Shown: positions 45,610-56,049 of the stretch, piece by piece
Position numbering within the stretch: position 1 is the first letter of the stretch
Layout: the number at the start of each line of letters is the position of its first letter
NCBI RefSeq assembly: GCF_014805685.1
Contig: NC_060896.1
Span: 15,469,889-15,533,888 of the forward strand
Direction: 5' to 3'
Length of the DNA stretch: 64,000 bases
Origin: Silurus meridionalis
Lineage: Eukaryota; Chordata; Actinopteri; Siluriformes; Siluridae
Notes under the pieces: model-generated
What the model saw: the letters and a program-made list of their open reading frames with translations, nothing else
What the model was told of the DNA's origin: nothing
Databases searched by the model: none
Program-made: the position numbers and the translations under genes

Positions 45610-45801
45610 TCCCCAGGCATCCCTAAACCATCTCAATTGGGTTCAGGTCCGGTGCTGTGGAGGCCAGGTCATCTGGCGCAGCACCCCATCACTCTCAAAT
45701 AGCCCTTGTTGCCTTCAGTGTGACTCTACAATTTTCATAGTCATGAAAATAAAGAAAACTCTTTGAATGAGAAGGTGTGTCCAAACTTTTGGTCTGTACT
45801 G
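45610..45801 (-). mobile_element. Tc1-like element, internally deleted
   Basis: The terminus on the right reads, reversed, CAGTACAGACCAAAAGTTTG, then GACACACCTTCTCATTC, with TA beyond it. After a deletion there is a transposase remnant on the minus strand (GVLRQMTWPPQ, then TQLRW equivalent to NPIEMVW). The other terminus is not recognised. Confidence 0.75.
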
Positions 45802-45902
45802 TATACTCATACAACCCTTACATTTCAACAACCATTTTATTAAATCTTTTCACAGGATGAATTGAAAATTGTTTATATTTTGTGCAGATTGCATAGCAGT
45901 AC

Positions 45903-46157
45903 AGATTTTCTTCTTCTTCTTCTTCTTCTTCTTTTGGCTTCTCCCATTAAGGGTCGCCACAGTGGATCATCCATCTCCATACCCCCCAGCCCCTGTTCTC
46001 TACATTTGCCTCTATCAAACAAACTACCTGCATGTCTTCCCTTACCACATCCATAAACCTCCTCCTTGACCTTCCTTTTTTCCTTCTTCCTGGCAGCTCC
46101 ATCCTCAGCATTCTACTACCAATCTAACCCATGTCCCTCCTCTGCACATGTCCAAAC
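45903..46157 (-). mobile_element. RTE LINE 3' end, part separated by a hAT
   Basis: The reversed tail begins at a (TTC)n run (about 45907-45933) and GGGTCGCCACAGTGGATCAT. Coding words equivalent to RRGRSRRRFMDVVREDM follow up to the hAT insertion at 46158. The remainder of the same element resumes at 46995. Confidence 0.88.
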
Positions 46158-46986
46158 TAGGAATGCACCGAAATGAAAATTCTTGGCCGAGGAAAGCAAG
46201 GCCAAAAACACCGAAAGAAATTATGGCAATTATTATTACCATTGCATTTCTGGCTATGACTGTGTACTAACCTTACTAAAATCAAGGCATTTCAATTGCA
46301 TAAATTAATATTAAAGTTTCAAAGAATAAATCAATTACAAATTATGAAAATATTTATTTATAGCACATTGCAACAATGTACAGGATAAAATAAATTAAAA
46401 TTCAAACTTAAATGTTTAACTTAAATGCACTCATGTGTACATTAAATAATAATGTACAGGCCCCCTGGCCTGCTGAAAGGTTGTACAATTAAATAAGTTC
46501 TTTCATGAAAACAAAGTGCATTCAGAACAAGTGCAACTGCTTAAAGATACAACAATACAACAATATCACCGGGAAACTTCCTTGCCTTTTAAAAAATGTC
46601 AGCCACAGAGGAAGTGCGCGTGCTCGGAGGGGTTTTGCTTTTCTGTGCCGCGTTTCTCTCATATTCAGCATAGCAATCGGGATGTTTGGATTACAGGTGA
46701 TAAACCCGATGTGGAGAAAGTGTTTGCAGACGAAATTTCGGCATTACATGTTTTGCAAATCGCTATCCGTGGGTCTTTCTCAGATATACTGAAAAACGTC
46801 CACACCGCAGACATGTTCTTTTAGACATGCACGTGCGGGCCGCGGTTTCTGTTTGCGTCATCACAACAAACTGTTTTGGCCGTGTTTTTTCGGTGATCGA
46901 AGTCTTTCAGCCGAAAACCGAAAATGCACTTTTGGGCCATTTTCGGCCGAACATTTTTCGGTGACTGAATATTCGGTGCATCCCTA
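46158..46986. mobile_element. 829-bp non-autonomous hAT element
   Basis: The terminal inverted repeats TAGGAATGCACCGAA and TTCGGTGCATCCCTA match at 14 of 15 positions. A perfect 8-bp target duplication GTCCAAAC flanks it (46150-46157 and 46987-46994). Subterminal GGCCGA/TCGGCC words recur at both ends. There is no transposase. The frame at 46505-46792 has no recognisable domain. It cleanly interrupts the RTE LINE. Confidence 0.96.
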
Positions 46987-46994
46987 GTCCAAAC

Positions 46995-47990
46995 CATCTC
47001 AATCTCATCTCACTCACCTTGTCTCCAAAACGTCCTACATGCACTGTCCCTCTAATAAATTCTAATCCTTTCCAACCTTGTCACTCCCAACGAAAATCTT
47101 AATATCTTAAGCTCTGCTACCTCCAACTCCACCTCCTGTATTTTACTAAATGTTGACCCCAGGTAACTGAAGCCCTTCACCTTCTCCACCTCTTCTCTCT
47201 GCAACTGCACCATTCCACTGCCCTCCCTCTCATTCACACACATGTACTCTGTTTTACTCCTACTGACTTTCATTCCCCTTCTCTCCAGTGCATACCTCCA
47301 CCTCTCCAGGCTCTTCTTAACCTGCTCCCTACTCTCACCACAAATCACAATATCATCCGAAAACATCATAGTCCAGGGAGACTCTTGTCTGACCTCGTCC
47401 GTCAACCTGTCTAAGGGATCAGAGGCGATCCTTGATGCAGTTCAACCTCCACCTTGAACCAATCTGTCGTTCCTACTGCACACTTCACTGCTGTCACACT
47501 GTCCTCATACATGCACCACCTTCACATACTTCTCTGACACACCTGACTTCCTCATACAATACCAAAACTCCTCTCTCGGCACCCTTTTGTATGCTTTCTC
47601 TAAATTCACAAACACTCAATGCAACTCCTTCTGACCTTTTCTATACTTCTCCATCAACATTCTCAAAGCTAATAATCCATCTGTGGTGCTCTTCCTTGGC
47701 ATAAAACCATACTGTTGCTCACAGATGGTCACCTCTTCTCTCAGCCTGGCTTCCACTACTCTTTCCCATAACTTCATGGTGTGACTGATTAACTTAATTC
47801 CCCCAAAGTTACTGCAGGTCTGCACATCTCCCTTATTCTTAAAGATCGGTACCAGCACACTCCTTCTCCATTCCTCAGGCATCCTCTCACCTTGGAACAA
47901 CCTGGTTAAAAACTCCACTGCCATCTCTCCAAAACATCTCCATGCTTCTACCAATATTTCATCTGATCCAACAGCCATTATTTTCTTAAT
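46995..47990 (-). pseudogene. RTE-like LINE reverse transcriptase
   Basis: On the minus strand the RT begins near 47990 with AVGSDEILVEAWRCFGEMAV, EFLTRLF and WRRSVLVPIFKNKGDVQTCS. GGIKLISHTMKLWERVVEAR and QYGFMPRKSTTDGL follow. Motif A is VFVNLEKAY, where the catalytic Asp is Asn and a stop precedes it. After frameshifts, motif C is present as MFSDDIVICG (47340-47400). Then come GMKVSRSKTEYMCVN and LGSTF. A deletion of about sixty residues precedes ELEVAELKILRFSLGVTRLE. Confidence 0.9.
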
Positions 47991-47992
47991 AA

Positions 47993-48533
47993 CTGTCAAC
48001 AAATGTGAGTACACCCTAAGTAAACATGTTAAAAATGTGTCCAAAATGTCAATATTTTGTGTGAGCACTGCCTTATTCCTCCAGGGCATGGAATTCACCA
48101 GAGCTACATAGGTTTTTGCAGGGATCCTCTTCCACTCCTTCATTATGACATTATGGAGCTGCTGTATGTTAGACACTTGGTGCTTTTTCACCTTCCGCTG
48201 AAGGATGCCCCACAGGTGCTCAATAGAGTTCAGGACTGCAGACATACTTGGCCACTCACCTTTACCTTCAGCTTCATCAGCAAGGCGGTTGTCATCTTGT
48301 AGGTGTGTTTGGGATCATTTCTGAATGAAGGGCATCATGTTTTTCTTTAGAATGTCACAGTACATGTTGAAATCCATGTTTCCCTCAATGAACCGCAGCT
48401 CCATATTGCCAGCAGCACTCATGCAGCCCCAGACCATGATGCTACCACCATTTGACTGTAGGCAGGACACAATTTTCTTGGTATTCCTCAGCAGGGCATT
48501 GCCACACATGCTGGACACCACCTGAGTCAAACA
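47993..48533 (-). pseudogene. Tc1-like transposase, C-terminal part
   Basis: Minus-strand motifs: NGGSIMVWGCMSAAGNMELR, CDILKKNMMPFIQK and, after a frame change, LNSIEHLWGILQRKVKKHQV with the catalytic Glu and VNSMP at the C-terminus. The catalytic Asp of the DND box lies in the damaged part near 48290. The left edge has ACAAATGTGAGTACACCCTA, a Tc1-type terminus, next to the RTE LINE. The right edge is cut at a DIRS end. Confidence 0.88.
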
Positions 48534-48534
48534 A

Positions 48535-49240
48535 GTTCCCTTTCAGAAACTTGAGCTGTGTCAACAATGCTTTGGGAACGATTCCACGTTGTCCACGCTC
48601 CGGAATCACGTGTGTAATCCTTCCAATAAAAAGTGTGGCATCACCGGCCAACAGCCTGTGTGTGGTTTGCCTGGAAGCAAAGCATGTGAAGTTGGTTCTC
48701 GAGGGAGCTGACTGTGCACATTGGGCTCGCATGTCTGTGCAGATGCGCCGCTCCCGGCGGGCACTCTTTGAAGAGGATGCCCCCACTCTGCGGTTCTGGC
48801 ACTGCTCTCACTAAGGGGGTGTGGGGGTAAAAGGGGGGTGGTTGCTTGTCTTTTATTTTTGCGAGTTGGAAATCATGGAGGTTGTGACTCCGGCCGTTGC
48901 CAAGATGGATCTGGCTTTGCTGGCCCATGAGCAGAGAGGGTCTTTGTCCAGCAAGGCTTTTGCCTCAGCTGGCATAGTGGCGTGTTTTCTCTGCAGCAAA
49001 CAGAGAGTCTACAGGTACGACCTAGAGGGCCTGTGTGGGACTTGGTCATCATGTTGGAGGTTCTATCCGAGCCCCCTTCGAGCCATTGACTGAGGCATCT
49101 TGGAGCAACTGTGTTCCTCCTGGCCATTTGCTCTCTTAAGAGAGTAGGAGATTTGCAGGCCCTTTCTGTGACCCCCTCTTTCTGGAGTTTACTCCAGGAA
49201 TGGCCAGTGCGTTCCTGTACCCTAGGCTACATTCTTAAGG
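48535..49240 (+). mobile_element. DIRS-like fragment, gag joined to recombinase region
   Basis: It starts with the terminal repeat (AGTTCCCTTTCAGAAACTTG, GCTTTGGGAACG, ATCACGTGTGTAATC). A Gag N-terminal fragment follows at 48650-48810 (LCVVCLEAKHVKLVLEGADC, RRALFEEDAP). After a junction near 48850, words of the RNase H/recombinase linker appear (AHEQRGSLSSKAFAS-like, then DLEGLCGTWSSCWRFYPSPL). Most of gag, RT and recombinase is deleted. It is another internally deleted copy, distinct from the one at 4916. Confidence 0.75.
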
Positions 49241-50096
49241 TGCCCTCAGTCATACCACGACCTGTTAGGCTCTAGGCATTCTGTCCTCCTCCTTTTCAGG
49301 CCCCAGACTAGGATAAGCTGAACAGAGCGCACTGATTAGTCTCATCAGCTACAGGTGCAGTCTTACCACTCATTTCATCTGGCTCTGCCCTCCACTTGCG
49401 AACCTTTGCCACAATTTATTTCTAAATTTATTATTTAAAATAATAATAACTGTACATTAAAAAAAGTGTGTGCAAGTAATGTGTGACGAAAGAAAGTCGC
49501 AAAGTTTCTGGGTGTACAGTAGTGACAGGCCATCAAGACCTCCCTGCTATCCTAAATTTGATTAGAATCACTGACTTGATTTCAGTATATTGTTGTCCAT
49601 GAATGTGTAATAAATTATTCCCAATATTGTATTATCTAAATTTCATAGCATTTCTCCCGGATGCATTGTGTCTTGGAGAGTAAGTTTCTGTTTGAGCTTC
49701 TATCCAATCAGATTTCATCCATCACACGTTGCTGGAGTCAAACTGTCAGAAGGCCATCACTGTGAGCAATGCAGGTATTCAATAGCTTCAAATCCATGTT
49801 ACCTAAAGCTGTTGCTTTTACAAATCAGATTGTGACTTGCTTACTCTTTTATATAGAGGAACAGCCAACACGGAGTGCAGAGAATGTAAGATACATCTCT
49901 GTTCAAAATTGTTTTAAATATTTAATCAATTAAATATCCAAAAATAAACCAAGAATAGATGTGGAATTAGGTTTATCGTGGACGATCAAATGTGTGCAGT
50001 TTAAACAGAAATGTCAATCCATACATTGTAATCATTACAGGTATTAATTATTGTTTACATTATTATAATAAATGAATGATATAATTTATGGTTAGG
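49241..50096. other. No gene seen
   Basis: AT-rich unique-looking sequence. Confidence 0.55.
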
Positions 50097-50366
50097 GTTC
50101 CCTGGTGGTCTAGTGGTTAGGATGCAGCGCTCTCACCGCTGTGGCTCGGGTTCGATCCCCGGTCAGGGAACCAACCCCAGCCATTAGGGTTGCACAAGCC
50201 ACTGCATTCTTAGTGCCGGTCCCAAGCCCGGATAAATGGGGAGGGTTGCGTTAGGAAGGGCATCCAGCGCAAAAACATGTGCCAAATCAAACATGCGGAT
50301 CATGAACACGGGATGATCCGCTGTGGCGACCCTTAATGGGAGAAGCCGAAAGAACGTTTTTTTTAA
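50097..50366 (+). mobile_element. Full-length tRNA-Glu-derived SINE with RTE tail
   Basis: The head is a near-complete tRNA-Glu (CTC anticodon) gene copy, with A box TGGTGGTCTAGTGG and B box GGTTCGATCCC. It is followed by a GCACAAGCCACTGCATTC body, the GGGAGGGTTGCGTTAGGAAG stretch and the RTE tail GATCCGCTGTGGCGACCCTT with T-rich end. The flanks GATATAATTTATGGT and GAAATAAATTATGGT look like a target-site duplication with two mismatches. It is the reference copy for those at 7573 and 33070. Confidence 0.93.
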
Positions 50367-50454
50367 TGAAATAAATTATGGTCCTGGCTTAGGGTTCTTT
50401 TATTTCAATACAAAAGAACTTTAAGGAACCTTAATGAAAAATGTTAATAAAGTA

Positions 50455-50845
50455 ATTTTATACACAGTTCTGTGCAAACATCTTAGACCACCACCAGCTT
50501 TGTAGTTTTAACAAAGTTTTAATGACCATGTATATTTATTTTCATGTATATGTCTCTTCTAAAATACAAACAAAAAAATACATTTAAATACATATTTTTA
50601 CAACAAATTGCTTCTTCGGGCTAAAAAGTCAGTATTTAGGGTAACCCTCCCACTTTGCACTAAGCACATCTTGAACTCTGTTGGGGAGATTGTTCCAAAA
50701 TTGTCTGAAGTCATCTTCTGGAATATTATACCAGGCTTCTTTCAGCATTTACCAATTCTTCTTTATATTTAGGTTGTCTTTTATTCCTTTCTTTGTCCAG
50801 GTTATCCAATAGTGCCTATGGTAGCCCCATGTCCATATCAGTGCT
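50455..50845 (-). pseudogene. Tc1-like element, 3' part
   Basis: The left terminus reads ACAGTTCTGTGCAAACATCT. The minus strand encodes DDFRQFWNNLPNRVQ-like words (as IPEDDF and RVQDVL across frames), matching the C-terminus of a Tc1-type transposase. It is interrupted at 50850 by a solo LTR and resumes at 51415. Confidence 0.65.
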
Positions 50846-50850
50846 CTGTA

Positions 50851-51409
50851 TGTGTGCTTTGTGTGCAGGCCTGATCCACTCCAGAGTTTGAGGCCTGCCC
50901 TAGCCTGGCTGATCCCACCTCCTACATGATGACATCAGTTTCCTATTTAAGGAGGAAGGAGTAAAGCAATCGAGGAGTGTTGTTGTTTTGGTGTTCAGGG
51001 TATAGCTTGGTTGTTGATGTTAGTGATTTTAACCTCTGCCTGTTTACTGACTTTGAGCCTGTTTTGCCCCTTTGACTACTGTTGTTTGTATATATTTATT
51101 TTGTATTATATTGTAATATATTTGGGCACTGTATATATTTATTTCACTGGCATTAGGGGTGTGGCTGCCATTTACTTTGGGTGAGGGATTGTTTTGCAGG
51201 GAGTTAGGGAAGCTGTTTGTATTTTCCTTTTCTTTATTTTCAGGAAAGGTAGCTTCCCCAAAACAGTCCTTTTTGTTTATTGTTTTGGCCTTGGCCCAGC
51301 CTGAAGACAAGCCTGTAAGTCTGTGTACATATATATGTGTTACAATATACCAACACCTGTGTAGCAAACCTTTTTGTGTGTGTTTGTGGTTTGTGGGGTG
51401 TTCGTAACA
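50851..51409 (+). mobile_element. Solo LTR inside a Tc1 element
   Basis: 559 bp beginning TGTGTGC and ending GTAACA, with TATTTAAGG as a promoter-like box at about 50945. Flanks are CTGTA and CTATA, a 5-bp duplication with one mismatch. It has no relatives in the window. The inserted DNA splits the Tc1 remnant, which supports the boundaries. Confidence 0.7.
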
Positions 51410-51414
51410 CTATA

Positions 51415-52030
51415 TAATATTCAGGTTTAGCCAGTACATGACAGTCAATGTTTTGTCAGCTGTTTTTCTTTTCAAAAACTTTTCACTGCATTGGCAGTTT
51501 GTTTGGGATTGTTATTGATGCTGTTATCCTTCAAAGAGGAAATAATGAATTAAAATTTGTCTGTACATTACAGGGCAGACTTTCTACCATGATTTGCTGA
51601 AGGCTGCAAACACTACTTCTTTCATCTCACTCCAAGTACTATTCTCAAATAATGTCAATGATTTCACCCAAAAATTCCAAACTTAGATTTCTCACTTTAT
51701 AGTACTCTTTTTTAAATAATCTTTATTCCAATCTTTGTGCATTTTTAGCAAATATAAGCTTTTCCAACCTGTACCCTTCATAGTGTTTTTTTGGCAGCTA
51801 CCCTTTTACAATTACCATTCCTGATCAAGCTGGACTGTAGCAGGGTCTACTTGGCATCCCAAAGAAGCTGCCAGATGCTGAGCCAGGTATTTGCTTGACG
51901 ACTTATTTTCTGTCAAATATACTGTACTTTGAGAAACCTCAACTGATTTTGAAAGTTTACTTGGCCTTCCAGTTCTGACCTCTACTGATTCTTCAAAACA
52001 GCTTAAATATTATATGTCAGTTCAATTTTA
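51415..52030 (-). pseudogene. Tc1-like transposase, N-terminal part
   Basis: Read on the minus strand with many stops: a region like RTGRPSKLSKSVEVSQ, then SKYLAQHLAASLGCQVDPAT (the second helix-turn-helix block) and HKDWNKDYLKKS (which precedes the first catalytic Asp in the family). It is the upstream half of the element at 50455-50845. Confidence 0.65.
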
Positions 52031-52124
52031 GTATGGTTAGAGAAAAGAAATGCTTCACATAAAATTGCTTGTCTTTTATTAATTAACACAGTTTATTATT
52101 ATTAACTTTCGCCCCGCTCACATC

Positions 52125-52615
52125 CCAGAATTCCTTCTCCCTTTTTTCTGCGTGGCTTTTACCAAGGCTTCGAGTGTAAGTTCATTCCTCGAATTCTTCT
52201 CTCAGTTCAAATTCTTTCAGTCGTTTTTGTCTAGTTCTTATGGTTTGGTTTAAGCCAGGCTTTATCCCGAGGTAAAATAAATTTTTTCATTCGGGTATTT
52301 TTTCGAGGTTCTAGTTTATTTCCCAAGGTTTTTGGGGGATTTTTGCCTGAGGTTTTCCTAATTATTTTTATTTAAGGTTAATCTGACAAACCAGCATTCT
52401 GGTAACTTTTTGGGTTTTTGGGGGGACTTTTGCCTGAGGTTTTTTAAAATTATTTTTAGTTTAGGTTAATCTGACAAACCAGCCTTCTGGTAACTTTGTT
52501 TCTCTCTTATTTTTTTTTTAATTTTTTTATTTTTTTTTTAATAAAAATCCTGTCTGGAACCCTCTGTCTCTGAACTCGTCTTTGCAATTGGGTCCTTTCC
52601 TGACCCTAGCTCTTC
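52125..52615 (+). repeat. 5' LTR (partial) of the second gypsy element
   Basis: Shares GCTTCGAGTGTAAGTTCATT and ATCTGACAAACCAGCCTTCT with the sequence at 55640-55800. It contains an internal duplication (two versions of TTTTTGG...GCCTGAGGTTTT...AATCTGACAAACCAGC) and a late AATAAAAATCC polyadenylation-type signal. The left edge is truncated. Confidence 0.75.
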
Positions 52616-52918
52616 TCCCCGTGGCCCACCACTAGTGTTTGTTTCCCCCCTCCTGACTGAAAGACCAAGGGCCTAGAGTGGGCAACCGCAATCTGGGAGG
52701 CCCAGAGCCCGTGCTGCTCCAGCTACTCCACCTTTATTGAGGAATTCCGACCTTTATTGAGTAATTCCGACAGGTCAAGGTGTGCACAGCATCTCCGAAT
52801 ACGCTATACAATTTCGGACTCTGGCCGCAGGACCGCTGCATTAGAGAGCGGACTCCTCCTGTCCAGACTTTGCGAGAAGCTGCAGCTCCATTACAGCCCT
52901 CGGGGGGGTGAGTAAGCT

Positions 52919-53146
52919 GTGATGGGGGTTTTTCAGTCCTCCTTTGTCCCAGGTCCCGGTTTGTACCTCTGTGTGAAAATTGCTTATGGGGGTGGGTGCC
53001 ACACCGTCCAGTCCCTAGTCAACTCAACTCTGGGGCAGCAGGCAATTTTCTCGACTTCTGCAATTTCTCGACACCTGCAAATTACCATTGAGCATCTTAC
53101 TGTTCCCCAAGACATAATGGCTTTAGACGGCAGGCCATTAGGCTAA
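52919..53146 (+). pseudogene. Gypsy protease remnant
   Basis: The frame reads TVQSLVNSTLGQQAIFSTSA then ISRHLQITIEHLTVP, corresponding to ALVDSGATGNFIS...HL in gypsy proteases. The active-site Asp is Asn here and the DSG box is lost. Confidence 0.6.
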
Positions 53147-53417
53147 GGGAGAACACCCATCAAACTCCGCCCCTTCGGCTCACCAGCTCCCAACACAGCA
53201 AGGAACTCAGATTGCTACTGGTCCACTTCCCTCAGTTTCCCCACATCCTCGGTCACCCTGGGCTGTCTCTGCCTGGGGACCTGGCTGCCGTACCATGGCC
53301 TACTCCCTAATGCATGTCTAACTGCCCCCGGGGTTCCAGAGCCCATTGACCTGTCTTGTGTTCCCCAGTCATACCACCACCTTAGTCATACCACCACCAT
53401 ACCACTTACCCTCATGA

Positions 53418-54420
53418 TTGTGCCATGGATCTTCTTCCCGGTACTTGCCCCACCCGTGGGAGAATTCTCTCTCCAAGCCTGAGCGTGCGGCCATGGACGA
53501 GTACATCAGAGAGGCTCTCGAGGCGGGGTTCATTCGCCCCTCAACCTCCACAGCTGGGGCTGGCTTCTTCTTTGTGAAAAAAAAGGTGGCGGCATACACC
53601 CATGCATGGATTACCGCAGTTTAAATTGCATTATGGTCCACAACTGTTACCCTCTGCCCCTTATGACCACTGCCTTCGAGCTTTTTTAGGGGGCTACTGT
53701 CTTCACTAAGCTCGATCTGCGGAATGCTTAACATCTTGTGCACATAAAGCAGGGTGATGAATGGAAGACTGCCTTAAACACCCCCACGGGCCACTACGAA
53801 TACCGTGTCATGCTGTTTGGCCTCACAAACGCTCTGGCGGTCTTCCAGGCCTTGATTAATGAGGTACTTAGAGATACTCTCAACAAGTCCTGTCAAACAG
53901 GTCCAGCAGTTTTTAGGGTTTCCAAACTTTTAATGTAAGTTTATCCGGTACTACAGCTCTGTGGCGGCACCCCTAACCACCTTCACCAAGGGGTTCCACC
54001 CTGTCTTCCACTGGACCCCAGAGGCCAATGCCGCCTTTTAGGAGCTCAAATGGTGGTTCACCTCGGCCCCCATCATGACCATACCAGACCCAGACAAGCA
54101 ATTTGTAGTGGAGGTCAATGCCTCAGAAGTCAGGGTCAGGGCTGTGCTTTCCCAAAGCCTTCCTGTTGCACAAGCTAACCCCCACTAAGAGGAACTATGG
54201 TGTGGGAGCTGTTTGCAGTCAAACTTGCTCTCGAGGAGTGGGGACACTGGCTTGGGGGAACTCCACAGCTCTTCCAGGTATTTACAGACCATAAGAATCT
54301 GGAATACATCCAACAGGCCCGGCGCCCCAACCCCGTCAAGCTCTGTGGTCCCTCTTCTTTGTCCGCTTCCTATTTACCCTCACGTATCATCCTGGCTCTA
54401 CCTTGGATTTTCTCCCTAGC
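53418..54420 (+). pseudogene. Gypsy reverse transcriptase and RNase H
   Basis: Motifs across frames: [39 protein letters not shown], a degraded MDYRSLNCI and FTKLDLRNA at about 53705-53730. [40 protein letters not shown] and VLRDTLN follow. The catalytic YLDD box is deleted just after this point. The thumb and RNase H follow as ALTTFTKGFHPVFHWTPEA-like words, VVEVNASE and [17 protein letters not shown], then [19 protein letters not shown]. The RNase H Asp of VEVDAS is Asn. Confidence 0.88.
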
Positions 54421-54520
54421 CATTGAAGAAAGACCAGTGGCGCCCATTCTTTCCTCTGCTAAGGTTATTGCACCCATTTGGATCAGTGGTTAGACTGGCT
54501 CTTGCTGGGGGGGGGGGGCT

Positions 54521-54630
54521 GGTATTTATGTTTAATCACCACATTATCTGTGTAAAGCTGCTTTGAGACAATGTTCATTGTTAAAAGCGCTATACAAATA
54601 AAAATGAATTGAATTGAATTGAATTGGTTA
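54521..54630 (+). mobile_element. L2-type 3' tail inserted in the gypsy element
   Basis: After a run of twelve or more G, the tail AAGCTGCTTTGAGACAATGT and (GAATT)n lie between the RNase H and integrase remnants. Confidence 0.85.
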
Positions 54631-55260
54631 ACCATCTGTTTATTCCAAGGAGGGCCCGTGGCCAGGTCCTCAAGTGGGGGCACTCTTCCTGCCTCACCTG
54701 CCATCTCGGGACCACCCGCACCCTGGAGGAGGTTCTGGTGTCCTTCTTTCCAGGAAGATATTCAAGCCATTGTCTCTCCGCCTGTGTCATATGCAACCAG
54801 TCAAAAGACACCTCACCAAAGGCCAACAACATGTGAGATGATCTCATCAGGTTTGGAGCAGGACCCGGGACAGGCTGCTCCGCACCTCTCAGCTTTACCA
54901 ATGGCAGGCTAATCATCACCGCAGGCAGGCAGGCACCCAACCTAAGGGTTGGCCAGAGTGTCTGGCTCTTAACTACACACCTGCCCTTGCACATGGCGTC
55001 TTGTAAGCTTTCCCGGCATTACATTGGTCCTTTTAAAATCATCAGGAGAGTAAACCCTGTGTCCTATAGATTATTACTTCCAAAATCACTCAGAATAAAT
55101 CCAACTTTTAATGTTTCTCTCCTTAAACCTGTCCTCTCTTGTCCTCTACCTACAGGTACCCCCCCACCCATCGGCCTCTATTTATCGGGGGTCAACCGAT
55201 ACAGGACTCGCCTCATGTACAACGATCTTTGCAGTATCTGATGGATTGGGAGGGCTACGG
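54631..55260 (+). pseudogene. Gypsy integrase ends and chromodomain remnant
   Basis: The zinc-binding N-terminus is visible as GHSSCLTCHLG, RTLEEVLVSFFPGRY and CVICNQSKDT. The whole catalytic core is deleted. The C-terminal region follows with KLSRHYIGPFKIIRRVNPVS then YRLLLPKSLRINPTFNVSLL. Text equivalent to LQYLMDWEGYGSEGAPW near 55240-55270 (QYLMDWEGYGSE in frame) is the chromodomain core. Confidence 0.8.
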
Positions 55261-55375
55261 CTCAGAAGGAGCGCTCCTGGGTTCCTTCCCGGGACATCCT
55301 TGACCCCGAGCTCATCAGAGAGATCCATGCCCACCAAGCTGATTGTCCTGGGAGGAAAGTCAGGAGCCGTTCCTT

Positions 55376-55388
55376 AAGGGGGGGGTCT
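55376..55388 (+). promoter_or_regulatory. Polypurine tract before the 3' LTR
   Basis: AAGGGGGGGGTCT directly precedes TGTTAGG, the first bases of the 3' LTR. Confidence 0.8.
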
Positions 55389-55820
55389 TGTTAGGGTCCT
55401 GTTAGGTTCCTGTTGCCTTTTTGTTAATCTCCTTCCCTACCCCTCTTCTTCACCTGTTTCCTATGTAACCTGTCCTTATTTAAACCTCGTCTTTCTTGCA
55501 TGCGCCAATTGGTCTTTAGCTAATCTAACCGTATAGCTCGCTTCCTGAAGCTTTTTACCGAGGCTTTTGCGATTCATCAAGCCTTTTTCGAGTTTCACTT
55601 TCCAGCTCGCGTCCTTCTCCCGAGGCATTTTTCTGCATGGCTTCTCCCGAGGCTTCGAGTGTAAGTTCATTCCTCGAGTTCTTCTCTCCCTTCAAATTCT
55701 TTTAGTCGTCTTCTAGTTCTTTCGGTTTAGTTTAAGCTGGGCTTTCTCCTGAATTTTCTCAAGGAGATCTGACAAACCAGCCTTCTGGTAACTTTGTTTC
55801 TGTTTGTTCTTTGCCATCCT
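55389..55820 (+). repeat. 3' LTR of the second gypsy element
   Basis: Starts TGTTAGGGTCCTG, has a CCTTATTTAAACC promoter-like box and matches the 5' LTR in its second half. The exact right end is uncertain. Confidence 0.78.
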
Positions 55821-56049
55821 CCTGTTTTTGATGCTGCCCTTTTCTCTCTTTGTTTCATTTGTGACATATTTTATGAAGATAAAATTAATACAATGAATGT
55901 AATAAAATGTTTATTATATAGATTAAATTGAGTAATCAATTAAAGTGGCACAAAAAATAAATTTAATAAAATTTGATAAATGGAAACATTTAATTAAATA
56001 GTTTGTTTGTTAGACCCCATTTGGGTAATACAGATGTGTTATAAATAAA
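55821..56049. other. No gene seen
   Basis: AT-rich spacer between the gypsy and LINE fragments. Confidence 0.5.

Larger units (their letters stand above)
52125..55820 (+). mobile_element. Second Ty3/gypsy element, decayed, plus strand
   Basis: LTR-like ends (52125-52615 and 55389-55820) bound fragments of protease, RT, RNase H, integrase and chromodomain in normal gypsy order. Most of gag is missing. An L2 tail is inserted at 54521-54630. It is independent of, and more degraded than, the element at 26904-31352. Confidence 0.82.

Noticed and set aside
46505..46824. Two overlapping frames of about 100 codons inside the 829-bp hAT
   Set aside because: No transposase motif. They start and stop within noncoding hAT sequence and look like chance.
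50097..50172. A functional tRNA-Glu gene
   Set aside because: The tRNA-like head is fused to a SINE body and RTE tail, has substitutions in the anticodon arm region and lacks a terminator directly after it.
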